DNA from: DASTPP01 sp035762175
GTDB taxonomy: Bacteria; Myxococcota_A; Polyangia; Polyangiales; Polyangiaceae
Assembly: GCA_035762175.1 (NCBI GenBank)
Contig: DASTPP010000018.1
Location: forward strand, 1 to 12,400
DNA length: 12,400 bases
Direction of reading: 5' to 3'
The notes beneath the pieces are model-generated. The model searched no databases, had not been told where the DNA came from, and worked only from the letters and a program-made list of their open reading frames with translations. Shown here piece by piece: positions 1-6,947 of this stretch (positions within the stretch are counted from its first letter, which is position 1; each line of letters starts with the position of its first letter). Both the position numbers and the translations under genes were made by a program.

Positions 1-2
1 CC

Positions 3-2438
3 ACCGCCACCGCCGCCGCGCCCGCCGCGCCCGCCGCGCCCCCCGCGGCCGTGGCGCCCCCCGCGCCGAGCCCCGCGGCCGCCGCGCAACCCGCGCCGGT
101 GCCCTCGCCGAAGGCCGCCCCGAGCGCGCCCGCCGAGCCGAGGGCCGCCGAGCCGGCCCCTCCGCCCCCGGCGCCGGCCGCGCCCTTGGCCGCTTCGCCT
201 CCCGCCCCTTCGCCTCCCGCCGCACCCGCCGCCCCCTTGGAACAGAGCAAGCCCGCCTCGATGCCCCTTCCCCCCCCTGCGCCTCCCGCGACGCCGGCCC
301 CTCCGGCGCGCCACGCCCCTCTCGCCCCCGCGGCCGCCGCCGTCACCGCCTCGACGGCGCGCTCGACCATGACGGGCCGGGCCACGCCGCCGCCGAAGAC
401 GGGCATCGAGGTCTGGCAAGGCCGGCCCGGCGTGCCCATGCCGCCCCCGCCGCAGACCTCGACGCCGGGCGGGCGCCGCACGACCTACGACATGCGCGGC
501 GGGCAGGTGAGCACGCCCGCGCGGCCCGGCATGCCGGCCAACCGACCGGGCGGCCCCGGCGGCCGCCCCGGCATGGGCGGGCGGCCCGGCGGGCCGAACC
601 GCGGCCGGCCCGGCATGGGCCCCATCCGCAAGGGGCCGGTCGCCGTCTCGACGAAGGAGATGGGGGCCGACAAGAAGGTCATTCGCATCGAAGAGAAGGT
701 GGGCCTGCAGGTGCTCGCCCAGCGCATGAGCCTCAAGGCCACCGAGGTCTTGATGAAGCTCATCCAGCTCGGCATGACGGGGGTCAACATCAACACGACC
801 CTCGACGCCGACACGGCCAAGATCGTGGCCGGCGAGTTCGGCTGGGAGGTCGAGGACGTCGCGCAGAGCGAGGCGACGCAGCTGTCGCAGGCGCGCGGCC
901 CCGAGACCAAGGACGAGGGCGCGACCGAGCTGCGCGCGCCCATCATCACGGTGATGGGCCACGTCGACCACGGCAAGACGTCGCTGCTCGACCAGATCCG
1001 CAAGACGAACGTGGCCGGCGGCGAGGCGGGCGGCATCACGCAGCACATCGGCGCCTACCGCGTGCAGACCTCGCGCGGGCCGATCTGCTTCCTGGACACG
1101 CCGGGCCACGAGGCCTTCACGGCGATGCGCGCCCGCGGCGCGGGCGTGACCGACATCGTCGTCCTGGTCGTCGCGGCCGACGACGGCGTGATGCCGCAGA
1201 CGCGCGAGGCGGTGGCGCACGCGCTGGCGGCGAAGGTGCCGATCGTGGTCGCGGTCAACAAGGTCGACAAGCCCGAGGCCGACCCCGACCGCGTCAAGCG
1301 CCAGCTGATGGAGCTGAACGAGGCGCTCGTGCCCGAAGAGTACGGCGGGCGCGCGGCGTACATGCCCGTGTCGGCCAAGACGCGCCAGGGCGTCGACGAG
1401 CTGCTCGAGCGGCTGGCGCTCGAGGCCGAGGTGCTCGAGCTGCGGGCCAACCCCAAGCGGCCCGGCCACGGCACGGTCATCGAGGCGCTGCTCGACCGGG
1501 GCAAGGGCCCGGTCGCGCGCATCCTCGTCACCGACGGCACGCTGAGCACGGGCGACTACGTGCTCGCCGGGCCCGCCTTCGGCAAGGTGCGCGCGATGAC
1601 CGACGACCGCGGCCGCGCCGTCACCTCCGCCGGGCCGGCGACGCCGGTCGAGGTGCTCGGCCTGACCGAGGTGCCGAACGCGGGCGACTCGGTCGACGCC
1701 GTCAAGGACCCGAAGAAGGCCCAGGAGATCGCCGACGCCCGCAAGAACAAGATCCAGCAGGTGCGGCCGACGACGGCGAAGGTCACGCTCGAGCAGCTCG
1801 CCGAGCAGGCCCGCCTGAAGGACCAGGTCGAGCAGCGCGTCATCGTCAAGGGCGACGTGCAGGGCTCGGTCGAGGCCATCGTCGAGGCGCTGCAGCGGCT
1901 CTCGGGCGACAAGGTCAAGCTCACCATCGTGCACGCCTCGGTCGGCGCCATCACCGAGGGCGACATCAACCTCGCCATCGCGTCGAAGGCGCTCGTCATC
2001 GGGTTCAACGTCCGGCCGGCCGGCAAGGCGGCGGGGCTCGCCGAGTCCGAGGGCATCGAGATCCGGCAGTACAACATCATCTACAACCTGATCGACGACG
2101 TGCGCGGGGCCATGGAAGGCCTGCTCGCCCCGACGCTCATCGAGCGGCCGCTCGGCAAGGCCGAGGTGCGCCAGGTCTTCAAGCTGTCGAAGGCGGGCGT
2201 GGTCGCCGGCTGCATGGTGACCGAGGGCGAGGTCAAGCGCTCGGCCAAGGCGCGCCTGCGCCGCGGCACCGAGCTCGTCTTCGAGGGCAAGATCAGCGGG
2301 CTCAAGCGCTTCAAGGACGACGTGCGCGAGGTGAAGGAGGGCTTCGAGTGCGGCATCAGCCTCGAGAACTTCGACGCCATCAAGGAGGGCGACGTCATCG
2401 AGGCCTACGAGCTCGAAGAGGTGCGCACCAAGCTCTGA
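3..2438 (+). CDS. infB: Translation initiation factor IF2, 5' end missing
   Basis: IF2 is the GTPase that delivers initiator fMet-tRNA to the 30S subunit and promotes subunit joining in the cytoplasm. The frame is open to the left edge, so the gene begins outside the window; the GTG at 51 is an internal Val codon, not a believable start. Visible parts in order: a long Ala/Pro-rich linker (to about 500), a Gly/Arg/Pro-rich stretch (about 500-640), an IF2_N-type helical module (about 675-860), then the GTPase domain. The G domain shows G1 GHVDHGKT (957-980), switch residues GGITQHIGAY, G3 DTPGHE (1095-1112), G4 NKVDK (1257-1271) and G5 SAK. Domains II and III follow (VKGDVQGSVEA), and the C-terminal fMet-tRNA-binding domain ends in GFECGISLENF...EGDVIEAYE. 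The usual extreme N-terminal IF2_N copy would lie upstream. First gene of infB-ylxP-rbfA, so nusA is expected further left. Confidence 0.97.
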   Translation, partial: TATAAAPAAPAAPPAAVAPPAPSPAAAAQPAPVPSPKAAPSAPAEPRAAEPAPPPPAPAAPLAASPPAPSPPAAPAAPLEQSKPASMPLPPPAPPATPAPPARHAPLAPAAAAVTASTARSTMTGRATPPPKTGIEVWQGRPGVPMPPPPQTSTPGGRRTTYDMRGGQVSTPARPGMPANRPGGPGGRPGMGGRPGGPNRGRPGMGPIRKGPVAVSTKEMGADKKVIRIEEKVGLQVLAQRMSLKATEVLMKLIQLGMTGVNINTTLDADTAKIVAGEFGWEVEDVAQSEATQLSQARGPETKDEGATELRAPIITVMGHVDHGKTSLLDQIRKTNVAGGEAGGITQHIGAYRVQTSRGPICFLDTPGHEAFTAMRARGAGVTDIVVLVVAADDGVMPQTREAVAHALAAKVPIVVAVNKVDKPEADPDRVKRQLMELNEALVPEEYGGRAAYMPVSAKTRQGVDELLERLALEAEVLELRANPKRPGHGTVIEALLDRGKGPVARILVTDGTLSTGDYVLAGPAFGKVRAMTDDRGRAVTSAGPATPVEVLGLTEVPNAGDSVDAVKDPKKAQEIADARKNKIQQVRPTTAKVTLEQLAEQARLKDQVEQRVIVKGDVQGSVEAIVEALQRLSGDKVKLTIVHASVGAITEGDINLAIASKALVIGFNVRPAGKAAGLAESEGIEIRQYNIIYNLIDDVRGAMEGLLAPTLIERPLGKAEVRQVFKLSKAGVVAGCMVTEGEVKRSAKARLRRGTELVFEGKISGLKRFKDDVREVKEGFECGISLENFDAIKEGDVIEAYELEEVRTKL

Positions 2439-2444
2439 GCCGCG

Positions 2445-2498
2445 GGGCCCGGCCGGCCGGGGGCGGGCGCCGTCCGCCGCCCCCCGGCGCCCGGGCCC
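2445..2498 (+). other. GC-rich inverted repeats in the infB-ylxP gap
   Basis: The 86-nt gap between infB and ylxP is almost pure G/C. It contains nested, mutually competing inverted repeats: GGGCCCGG (2445-2452) with CCGGGCCC (2491-2498), and GGGCGCC (2465-2471) with GGCGCCC (2486-2492). No T-tract follows, so this is not a canonical intrinsic terminator. It could be an mRNA processing or stability hairpin, or simply a by-product of extreme GC content. Confidence 0.4.
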
Positions 2499-2524
2499 GC
2501 GCGCCCCGAGCCGCGCCCACCGCC

Positions 2525-2875
2525 ATGTTCGTCGGCGTCGCCCGCCTCGTCGTGCACGTGCCCTCGGCGCAGTCGCTCAAGGACAAGCGCCGGGTCGTGC
2601 TCTCGATCAAAGAGCGCATCCAGACGCGGCTGCGCGTCTCGGCCGCCGAGGTGGGCGGGCTCGACACGCGCCAGCGCGCCGTCCTCGGCGTGGCCGTCGT
2701 CTCGAACGAGGCGGCCGTCTGCGACGAGCAGCTCGCCAACGCGGCGCAGATCGCGCGCGGCGCGCGCGACGCGGTGCTGCTCGACGTGACGACCGAGGTC
2801 ATCCCCCTGTCCGACGAGGGGCGCGGGGTGGGGGCCGGCGCGGGCCCGCTCGGCGGGGGCGACGATGAAGGCTGA
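2525..2875 (+). CDS. ylxP: DUF503 (YlxP-like) protein
   Basis: A 116-residue small cytoplasmic protein of the DUF503/YlxP family, which in many bacteria sits between infB and rbfA; its exact biochemical role is not settled. Recognisable family features are the N-terminal strand MFVGVARLVVHVP, the SLKDKRRVV segment (about residues 17-25), RLRVSAAEVGG (about 35-45) and the QRAVLGVAVVSN strand (about 49-60). The ATG at 2525 is chosen because it places the family's standard N-terminus at residue 1, although the frame is open further upstream and no strong Shine-Dalgarno is visible. The last ~16 residues are Gly-rich and atypical, and they overlap the start of rbfA by 11 nt. It lies 86 nt after infB, in the same operon by orientation and synteny. 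Confidence 0.9.
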   Translation: MFVGVARLVVHVPSAQSLKDKRRVVLSIKERIQTRLRVSAAEVGGLDTRQRAVLGVAVVSNEAAVCDEQLANAAQIARGARDAVLLDVTTEVIPLSDEGRGVGAGAGPLGGGDDEG

Positions 2876-3284
2876 GGGCGGCTCGGGCCGGCGCGCCGCG
2901 CGCGTGACGGGCCGGGTGCGCGAAGAGCTGGCGCGCTCGCTGCGCGCCCGGCTGCGCGACCCGCGCCTCGCGGGCGCGGTCGTCACGCGCGTCGAGATGC
3001 CCGACGATCTGCAGTCGGCGCGCGTGTTCGTGCGGCACGAGACGCGCGGCGACGACCCGGGCGCGCGCCGGGCGCTGCTCGCGGGGCTGCGCGCGGCCGC
3101 GGGGGTCTTGCGGCGCGAGGTGGGCCAGTCGCTCGGCCTGCGCTACGCGCCCGAGCTGCGCTTCCTCTACGACGAGGGCCTCGACGCCTCGCTGCGCATC
3201 GAGTCGCTGCTCGCCGAGATCGCCTCCGAGCGGGGCGAGGGCGAGGGCGAGGGCGGGGGCAAGGGCGGGGGCGGCGAGGGCTGA
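2865..3284 (+). CDS. rbfA: Ribosome-binding factor A
   Basis: RbfA is a single-KH-domain protein that binds the 30S subunit during 16S rRNA maturation. The 139-residue product carries the family pattern: an early Arg-rich helix (VTGRVREELARSL), the RDPRL motif, a VVTRVEMPDDLQSARVFV strand-helix, the VLRREVGQSLGLRYAPELRF core and a final RIESLLAEIA helix. The ATG at 2865 overlaps the end of ylxP by 11 nt, which indicates translational coupling, and a GGGGG run about 5 nt upstream may act as its ribosome binding site. After residue ~122 the protein ends in a low-complexity Gly/Glu tail encoded by hexamer repeats; this tail is outside the conserved fold. Length without the tail is normal for the family. 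Confidence 0.94.
   Translation: MKAEGGSGRRAARVTGRVREELARSLRARLRDPRLAGAVVTRVEMPDDLQSARVFVRHETRGDDPGARRALLAGLRAAAGVLRREVGQSLGLRYAPELRFLYDEGLDASLRIESLLAEIASERGEGEGEGGGKGGGGEG
3235..3270 (+). repeat. GCGAGG-type hexamer tandem repeat in the rbfA 3' end
   Basis: Six consecutive hexamers (GCGAGG three times, then GCGGGG, GCAAGG, GCGGGG) encode the Gly/Glu tail of RbfA. The array contains four runs of three or more G separated by 1-3 nt (3245-3271), which fits a G-quadruplex pattern on the coding strand. Replication slippage could change the tail length in steps of two residues without breaking the frame. Confidence 0.8.
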
Positions 3285-3300
3285 TTCGGTCGGGCGGCGG

Positions 3301-3326
3301 CCGGCCCCGCCCGCGCGGCGGGCCGG
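3301..3326 (+). other. Hairpin in the rbfA-GH57 gap
   Basis: CCGGCCC (3301-3307) pairs perfectly with GGGCCGG (3320-3326) around a 12-nt G/C loop, 16 nt after the rbfA stop. There is no downstream T-run, so factor-independent termination is unlikely from the sequence. Its position would suit a Rho-associated 3' end or a stabilising hairpin for the translation operon mRNA. Confidence 0.35.
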
Positions 3327-3355
3327 TGCCCCGCGCGCGGGCTCGGCCCATGTGC

Positions 3356-3361
3356 TAAGGA
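3356..3361 (+). promoter_or_regulatory. Shine-Dalgarno of the GH57 gene
   Basis: TAAGGA lies 9 nt before the ATG at 3371 and matches six bases of the anti-Shine-Dalgarno complement. It decides the start of the GH57 gene and shows that the gene has its own translation signal rather than being coupled to rbfA. Confidence 0.7.
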
Positions 3362-3370
3362 TGGGCGGCC

Positions 3371-4981
3371 ATGGCCCAGGGCTACTTCGCGCTCGTGCTG
3401 CACACCCACCTCCCGTTCGTGCGCCACCCCGAGTTCGAGCGGCCCCTCGAAGAGCGCTGGCTGCACGAGGCGCTCTGCGAGTGCTATCTGCCGCTGCTCG
3501 GGGCCTTCGAGCGGCTCGACCGCGACGGCGTGCCCTTCGCGCTGACCATGTCGCTGACGCCGCCGCTCGCGGCGATGCTGCGCGACTCGCTCTTGCGCTA
3601 CCGCTTTCACGAGCACCTGGCGCGGCTCGAGTCGCTCTGCGAGGCCGAGGTGGCGCGGCGCGAGGGCGACCCGTACTTCGGCCCGATCACGCTCTATTAC
3701 CGCCAGTTCTTGCGCGACGTGCGCGGCCAGTGGGACAGGATCGGCGGCGACGTGGTCGGCGCGCTCGTCGACTACCACGACCGCGGGCTCGTCGACCTCA
3801 TCACGTGCAGCGCGACGCACGCCTACCTGCCGGGGCTCTTGCCCTGCCGCGAGGCGCTGCGGGCGCAGCTGCGGCTCGGCGTCGAGGCCTTCCGCCACCT
3901 CGTCGGGCGCGACCCGCTCGGCATGTGGCTGCCCGAGTGCGCCTACGACCCCTCGTTCGACGGCGACGTGGGGGCGGCCGGCATCCGTTACACGCTGCTC
4001 GACACCCACGGGCTGACGCGGGCGACGCCCCGGCCGCCCTTCGGCATCTACCAGCCGGTCATCTCGCCCTCGGGCGTGGCCTTCTTCGCGCGCGACACCG
4101 AGTCGTCGCGCCAGGTGTGGTCGCGCGAGGTGGGCTACCCCGGCAACCCTTACTACCGCGACTTCTACCGCGACGTCGGCTACGACCTGCCCGAAGACCA
4201 GCTGCAGGGCGAGCTCGGGCCCTTCGGCGCGCGCGTGATGACGGGCCTCAAGTACTACCGCATCACGGGCAAGACCGACCAGAAAGAGCCCTACCAGCCC
4301 GGCGTCGCGGCCGAGCGGGCCGACGCCGACGCGGCGAACTTCGTCGCCAACCGCGAGGCGCAGGTGCGCCACCTCGCGGGCACCATGCCGGTGCCGCCCG
4401 TGGTCGTCGCGCCCTACGACTCCGAGCTCTTCGGGCACTGGTGGTTCGAGGGGCCGCTCTTCCTCGAGCGGCTCTTCCGCCACGCGCACGCGTCCGCCAG
4501 CGCCGGCGGGGCGGTCGAGCCCATCACGCTGCGCCGCTACCTCGAGCGGCACCCGACCGCCGTGCTCGCCACGCCGGCCGCCTCGTCGTGGGGCGCCGGC
4601 GGCTTCGGCGAGGTGTGGGTCGGCCCGGCCGCGGCGCGCTTCTGGCGCCACGTGCACCACGCGAGCCGCTACGTGCAGTACCTCGTCTCGACCTACCGCT
4701 GGGCCGGCGGCGACAAGGGGCGGGCGCTCGACCTCGCCATCCGCGAGCTCTTGCTGCTGCAGACGAGCGACTGGCCCTTCATCTTGAAGACGAACACCGT
4801 CAACGAGTACGCCGAGTCGCGCATCCGCGCGCACACCCATAGGCTGCGCCACCTCGGCCACCTCGTCGAGGCCGAGCGCATCGACCCCGAAGACCTCGCC
4901 TGGATGGCCGACCTCGACGCGCGCGACAACTTCCTCGCCGACCTGCCCGGCGAGAAGCTGCGCGCGGCCTTCGCGCCGTGA
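3371..4981 (+). CDS. GH57 1,4-alpha-glucan branching enzyme
   Basis: A 536-residue member of glycoside hydrolase family 57, most like the alpha-glucan branching enzymes (Thermus/Thermococcus type) that create alpha-1,6 branches in glycogen-like glucans. The N-terminus has the family HTHLPFVRHPE signature (residues 11-21). The catalytic nucleophile is predicted as E189 in MWLPECAY and the acid/base as D350 in PYDSELFGHWW. Aromatic loop residues lie at 255-271 (YPGNPYYRDFYRDVGY), and the C-terminal helical domain (DUF1957-like) contains SSWGAGGFGEVW (405-416) and LQTSDWPFI (463-471). No signal peptide, so cytoplasmic. Length matches the branching-enzyme subgroup. A good Shine-Dalgarno supports the ATG at 3371. 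It follows rbfA by 86 nt and converges with the carbamoyltransferase operon, so it is probably a separate unit. An alpha-amylase or 4-alpha-glucanotransferase role is less likely given the C-terminal motifs. Confidence 0.9.
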   Translation: MAQGYFALVLHTHLPFVRHPEFERPLEERWLHEALCECYLPLLGAFERLDRDGVPFALTMSLTPPLAAMLRDSLLRYRFHEHLARLESLCEAEVARREGDPYFGPITLYYRQFLRDVRGQWDRIGGDVVGALVDYHDRGLVDLITCSATHAYLPGLLPCREALRAQLRLGVEAFRHLVGRDPLGMWLPECAYDPSFDGDVGAAGIRYTLLDTHGLTRATPRPPFGIYQPVISPSGVAFFARDTESSRQVWSREVGYPGNPYYRDFYRDVGYDLPEDQLQGELGPFGARVMTGLKYYRITGKTDQKEPYQPGVAAERADADAANFVANREAQVRHLAGTMPVPPVVVAPYDSELFGHWWFEGPLFLERLFRHAHASASAGGAVEPITLRRYLERHPTAVLATPAASSWGAGGFGEVWVGPAAARFWRHVHHASRYVQYLVSTYRWAGGDKGRALDLAIRELLLLQTSDWPFILKTNTVNEYAESRIRAHTHRLRHLGHLVEAERIDPEDLAWMADLDARDNFLADLPGEKLRAAFAP

Positions 4982-5014
4982 GAGCCGCCGCCGCTCGCCG
5001 CGGGGCCTCGGCTC
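4982..5014. terminator. Inverted repeat between convergent genes
   Basis: GAGCCG (4982-4987) and CGGCTC (5009-5014) form an imperfect GC-rich hairpin filling the 31-nt gap between the GH57 stop (4979-4981) and the stop of the minus-strand DUF5989 gene (5013-5015). Placement between converging transcripts suggests a shared 3' hairpin, but neither strand has a U-tract after the stem, so true intrinsic termination is uncertain. Confidence 0.35.
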
Positions 5015-5207
5015 AAAAGATGGCGTAGACGAAGGGCGCGACGTAGCCGAGGCCGCCGGTGAGCGCGAGCAGCAGGGCGGCGAGCAAGAGCACGGCGAGC
5101 AGCGGCAGGAAGAAGAAGCGCTCGCGCCGCGCGAAGTAGGCGAAGAGCTCGCGGAGCGTGCGCAGCCGCCCCGCGAGGCGGGCGAGCGGCCCCGGCGCCC
5201 GGCTCAC
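5013..5207 (-). CDS. DUF5989 (SxtK-like) small membrane protein
   Basis: A 64-residue protein that starts at a GTG (5207-5205) overlapping the carbamoyltransferase stop in a GTGA junction, so translation is very likely coupled. A short Arg-rich N-terminus with LRTLRELFAYFARRERFFFLP (about 16-36) leads into one hydrophobic membrane helix (about 35-50, LLAVLLLAALLLAL), and the protein ends in the characteristic GYVAPFVYAIF. This pattern, a basic amphipathic stretch, one transmembrane helix and a terminal APF(I/V)Y motif, is that of the DUF5989 family. Such proteins repeatedly accompany NodU/CmcH-type carbamoyltransferases, as sxtK does in the saxitoxin cluster. The molecular role is unknown; a membrane anchor or partner for the carbamoyltransferase is a reasonable inference. 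The same frame stays open upstream inside the carbamoyltransferase gene, but that part is out-of-frame shadow. Confidence 0.87.
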   Translation of the reverse strand: MSRAPGPLARLAGRLRTLRELFAYFARRERFFFLPLLAVLLLAALLLALTGGLGYVAPFVYAIF

Positions 5208-6937
5208 GCCCGCCCCCGGGCGAAGTGCAGATCGCCGACCAAGAGGTCGTCGACCGGGTGGGCCAGGAAGAACGCGAGCGCGTCGGGGCCCGAGGCGCAG
5301 ATGGGCTCGCCGGGGCCGTTGAGCGAGGTGTTGAGCACGACCGGCGGCGCGCCCGCGCGCGCGAGCGCGCCGAGCACCCCGAAGAGCTCGGGCGAGGAGG
5401 CCTCGGTGACGGTCTGCACCCGCGCCGTGCCGTCGACGTGGGTGACGGCGCCGAGGCGGGGGCGCGCCTCGTCGCGGACGCGGCAGACGGCGGTCATGAA
5501 GGGGGTCATGTCGTTCGGCGCCCCCTCGAAGAGCGCGCGGGCCTCGCCCTCGAGCGCGGCGGGGGCAAAAGGCCGGAAGGGCTCGCGGCGCTTGACGACG
5601 CGGTTGAGCCGCTCGCGCACGGCGGGGTCTTCGGGTAGGGCCAGGAGCGAGCGCTGGCCGAGCGCGCGCGGGCCCCACTCGAAGCGGCCCGCGCAGAAGG
5701 CGACGACGCGTCCGCGCGCGACGAGCTCGGCGGCGAGCGCGGAGGGGTCGTCGGCCCGGCGCGGCTCGAGGCCGAGCTCGAGGGCGAGCGCGCGCGTCTC
5801 ACCGAGGTCGGGCTCGAGGCCGAGCGAGGCCGAGGCGAGCGGCGCGGGCCGCGGATCGCCCAGGCCGAGGGCGACCTCGACGGCGGCGCCGAGCGCCCCC
5901 CCCGCGTCGCCCGCCGCCGGGTGCACGAAGAGGCGCGCGAAGCCGGCCTCGCGCAGCAGGCGCGCGTTGGCGACGGCGTTCAGGGCGACGCCGCCGGCGA
6001 GGCAGAGCGCGTCCGAGCCCGTGCGCCTCCGGGCCTCGCGGGCGAGGGCGAGCAAGGCCCGCTCGGTCGCCGCTTGCAGCGAGGCGGCGACGTCGGCGTA
6101 GCGCCGGTCGCCGGCGTCGCGCCCGCCGCCGGCGTCGCCCTCGAGCGCCCAGGGCCGGCCGTAGGGGCGGCGCGGGCCGAGCAGCCGCTCGAGCGCGGGC
6201 GAGAAGCCGACCTCGCTGTCTTCGTCGTAGGCGAAGTACGAGGGCTCGAGCTCGAAGCTGCCGTCGCCCCCGACGCGGAGGATCTTCTCGAACTCGGCCC
6301 CGAACGAGGGCTCGCCGAAGGCGGCCAGGCCCATGACCTTGTACTCGCCCTCGTTGACCTCGAAGCCGAGGTAGGCCGTGAGCGCGCCGTAGAACAGCCC
6401 GATCGAGTGCGGGAAGTCGAGCCGGGCGAGCGGCTCGAGCGAGCGGCCGCGCCCGCGCCAGATGGCCGTCGTCGCCTCCTCGCCGACGCCGTCGACCGTG
6501 AGGACGGCCGCGTCGTCGAAGGGGCTCGTGAAGAAGGCGCTCGCGGCGTGCGAGCGGTGGTGCTCGCCGAAGGTCACGCGCGCGCGTTCGACGCCGAGGC
6601 CCTCGGCGAGCCGGTCGAGGGCCCACAGCTTCGAGCCGAGCTGGGCCCCGAGGGCCTTGGGGAACTGGCGGAACGATCGGGGGAACGAGCGCAGCTGCCA
6701 GCGCAGCACCCGGCCGAGCTTGGCGTAGGGGTTCTCGTAGAAGACGACGGCGTCGAGGTCGCCCGGCCCGAGGCCCGCCCGGGCGAGGCAGGCGCGCGCG
6801 GCGCGCAGCGGTAGCCCGGGGTCGTTCTTCTGGCGCGAGAAGCGCTCTTCTTGCATCGCCGCCGCGACGCGCCCGTCGACGACGAGCGCGGCGGCCGCGT
6901 CGTGGTAGAGGGCGCTGACGCCGAGCACGGCGGCCAC
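5204..6937 (-). CDS. NodU/CmcH-family O-carbamoyltransferase
   Basis: A 577-residue cytoplasmic enzyme of the family that transfers a carbamoyl group from carbamoyl phosphate, through carbamoyl-AMP, to a hydroxyl of an acceptor (as in NodU, CmcH, TobZ). The N-terminal Kae1-like domain shows the LGVSALYHDAAAAL opening, QEERFSRQKND (29-39), the metal motif HHRSHAAS with probable ligands H126 and H130, VDGVGE with D149, GEYKVMGLAAFG (197-208), LAGGVALNAVAN (313-324) and PAAGDAGGALG with D344. The C-terminal YrdC-like carbamoyl-adenylate domain shows WGPRALGQRSLLA (421-433), KRREPFRPFAP (449-459) and LNTSLNGPGEPI (535-546). Length and motif order are complete, so it should be active. The GTG start at 6937 gives the family N-terminus; it is 3 nt after the ferritin-like gene and has a G-run 8 nt upstream. 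The acceptor cannot be told from sequence. Confidence 0.94.
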   Translation of the reverse strand: MAAVLGVSALYHDAAAALVVDGRVAAAMQEERFSRQKNDPGLPLRAARACLARAGLGPGDLDAVVFYENPYAKLGRVLRWQLRSFPRSFRQFPKALGAQLGSKLWALDRLAEGLGVERARVTFGEHHRSHAASAFFTSPFDDAAVLTVDGVGEEATTAIWRGRGRSLEPLARLDFPHSIGLFYGALTAYLGFEVNEGEYKVMGLAAFGEPSFGAEFEKILRVGGDGSFELEPSYFAYDEDSEVGFSPALERLLGPRRPYGRPWALEGDAGGGRDAGDRRYADVAASLQAATERALLALAREARRRTGSDALCLAGGVALNAVANARLLREAGFARLFVHPAAGDAGGALGAAVEVALGLGDPRPAPLASASLGLEPDLGETRALALELGLEPRRADDPSALAAELVARGRVVAFCAGRFEWGPRALGQRSLLALPEDPAVRERLNRVVKRREPFRPFAPAALEGEARALFEGAPNDMTPFMTAVCRVRDEARPRLGAVTHVDGTARVQTVTEASSPELFGVLGALARAGAPPVVLNTSLNGPGEPICASGPDALAFFLAHPVDDLLVGDLHFARGRA

Positions 6938-6947
6938 GGCCTAGGCC
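6938..6947. other. Perfect 10-bp palindrome at a gene junction
   Basis: GGCCTAGGCC is perfectly self-complementary and contains the TAG stop of the ferritin-like gene, directly before the GTG start of the carbamoyltransferase gene. It may be a chance product of GC-rich codons; a small mRNA or DNA-binding role is possible but unsupported. Confidence 0.3.

Noticed and set aside
51..53. GTG at 51 as the infB start
   Set aside because: The frame is open upstream with the same Ala/Pro-rich composition and the expected IF2 N-terminal module is missing, so the gene is cut by the window edge.
3352..3360. GTGCTAAGG shared with 11690-11698, suspected as a common promoter box
   Set aside because: At 3352 it is explained by a well-spaced Shine-Dalgarno and at 11690 it overlaps the start codon, so two copies in different positions do not support one promoter element.
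3167..4861. A ~560-codon minus-strand frame opposite rbfA and the GH57 gene
   Set aside because: The opposite strand carries complete GH57 catalytic motifs; this frame is a low-complexity Arg/Val/Ala/Glu shadow.
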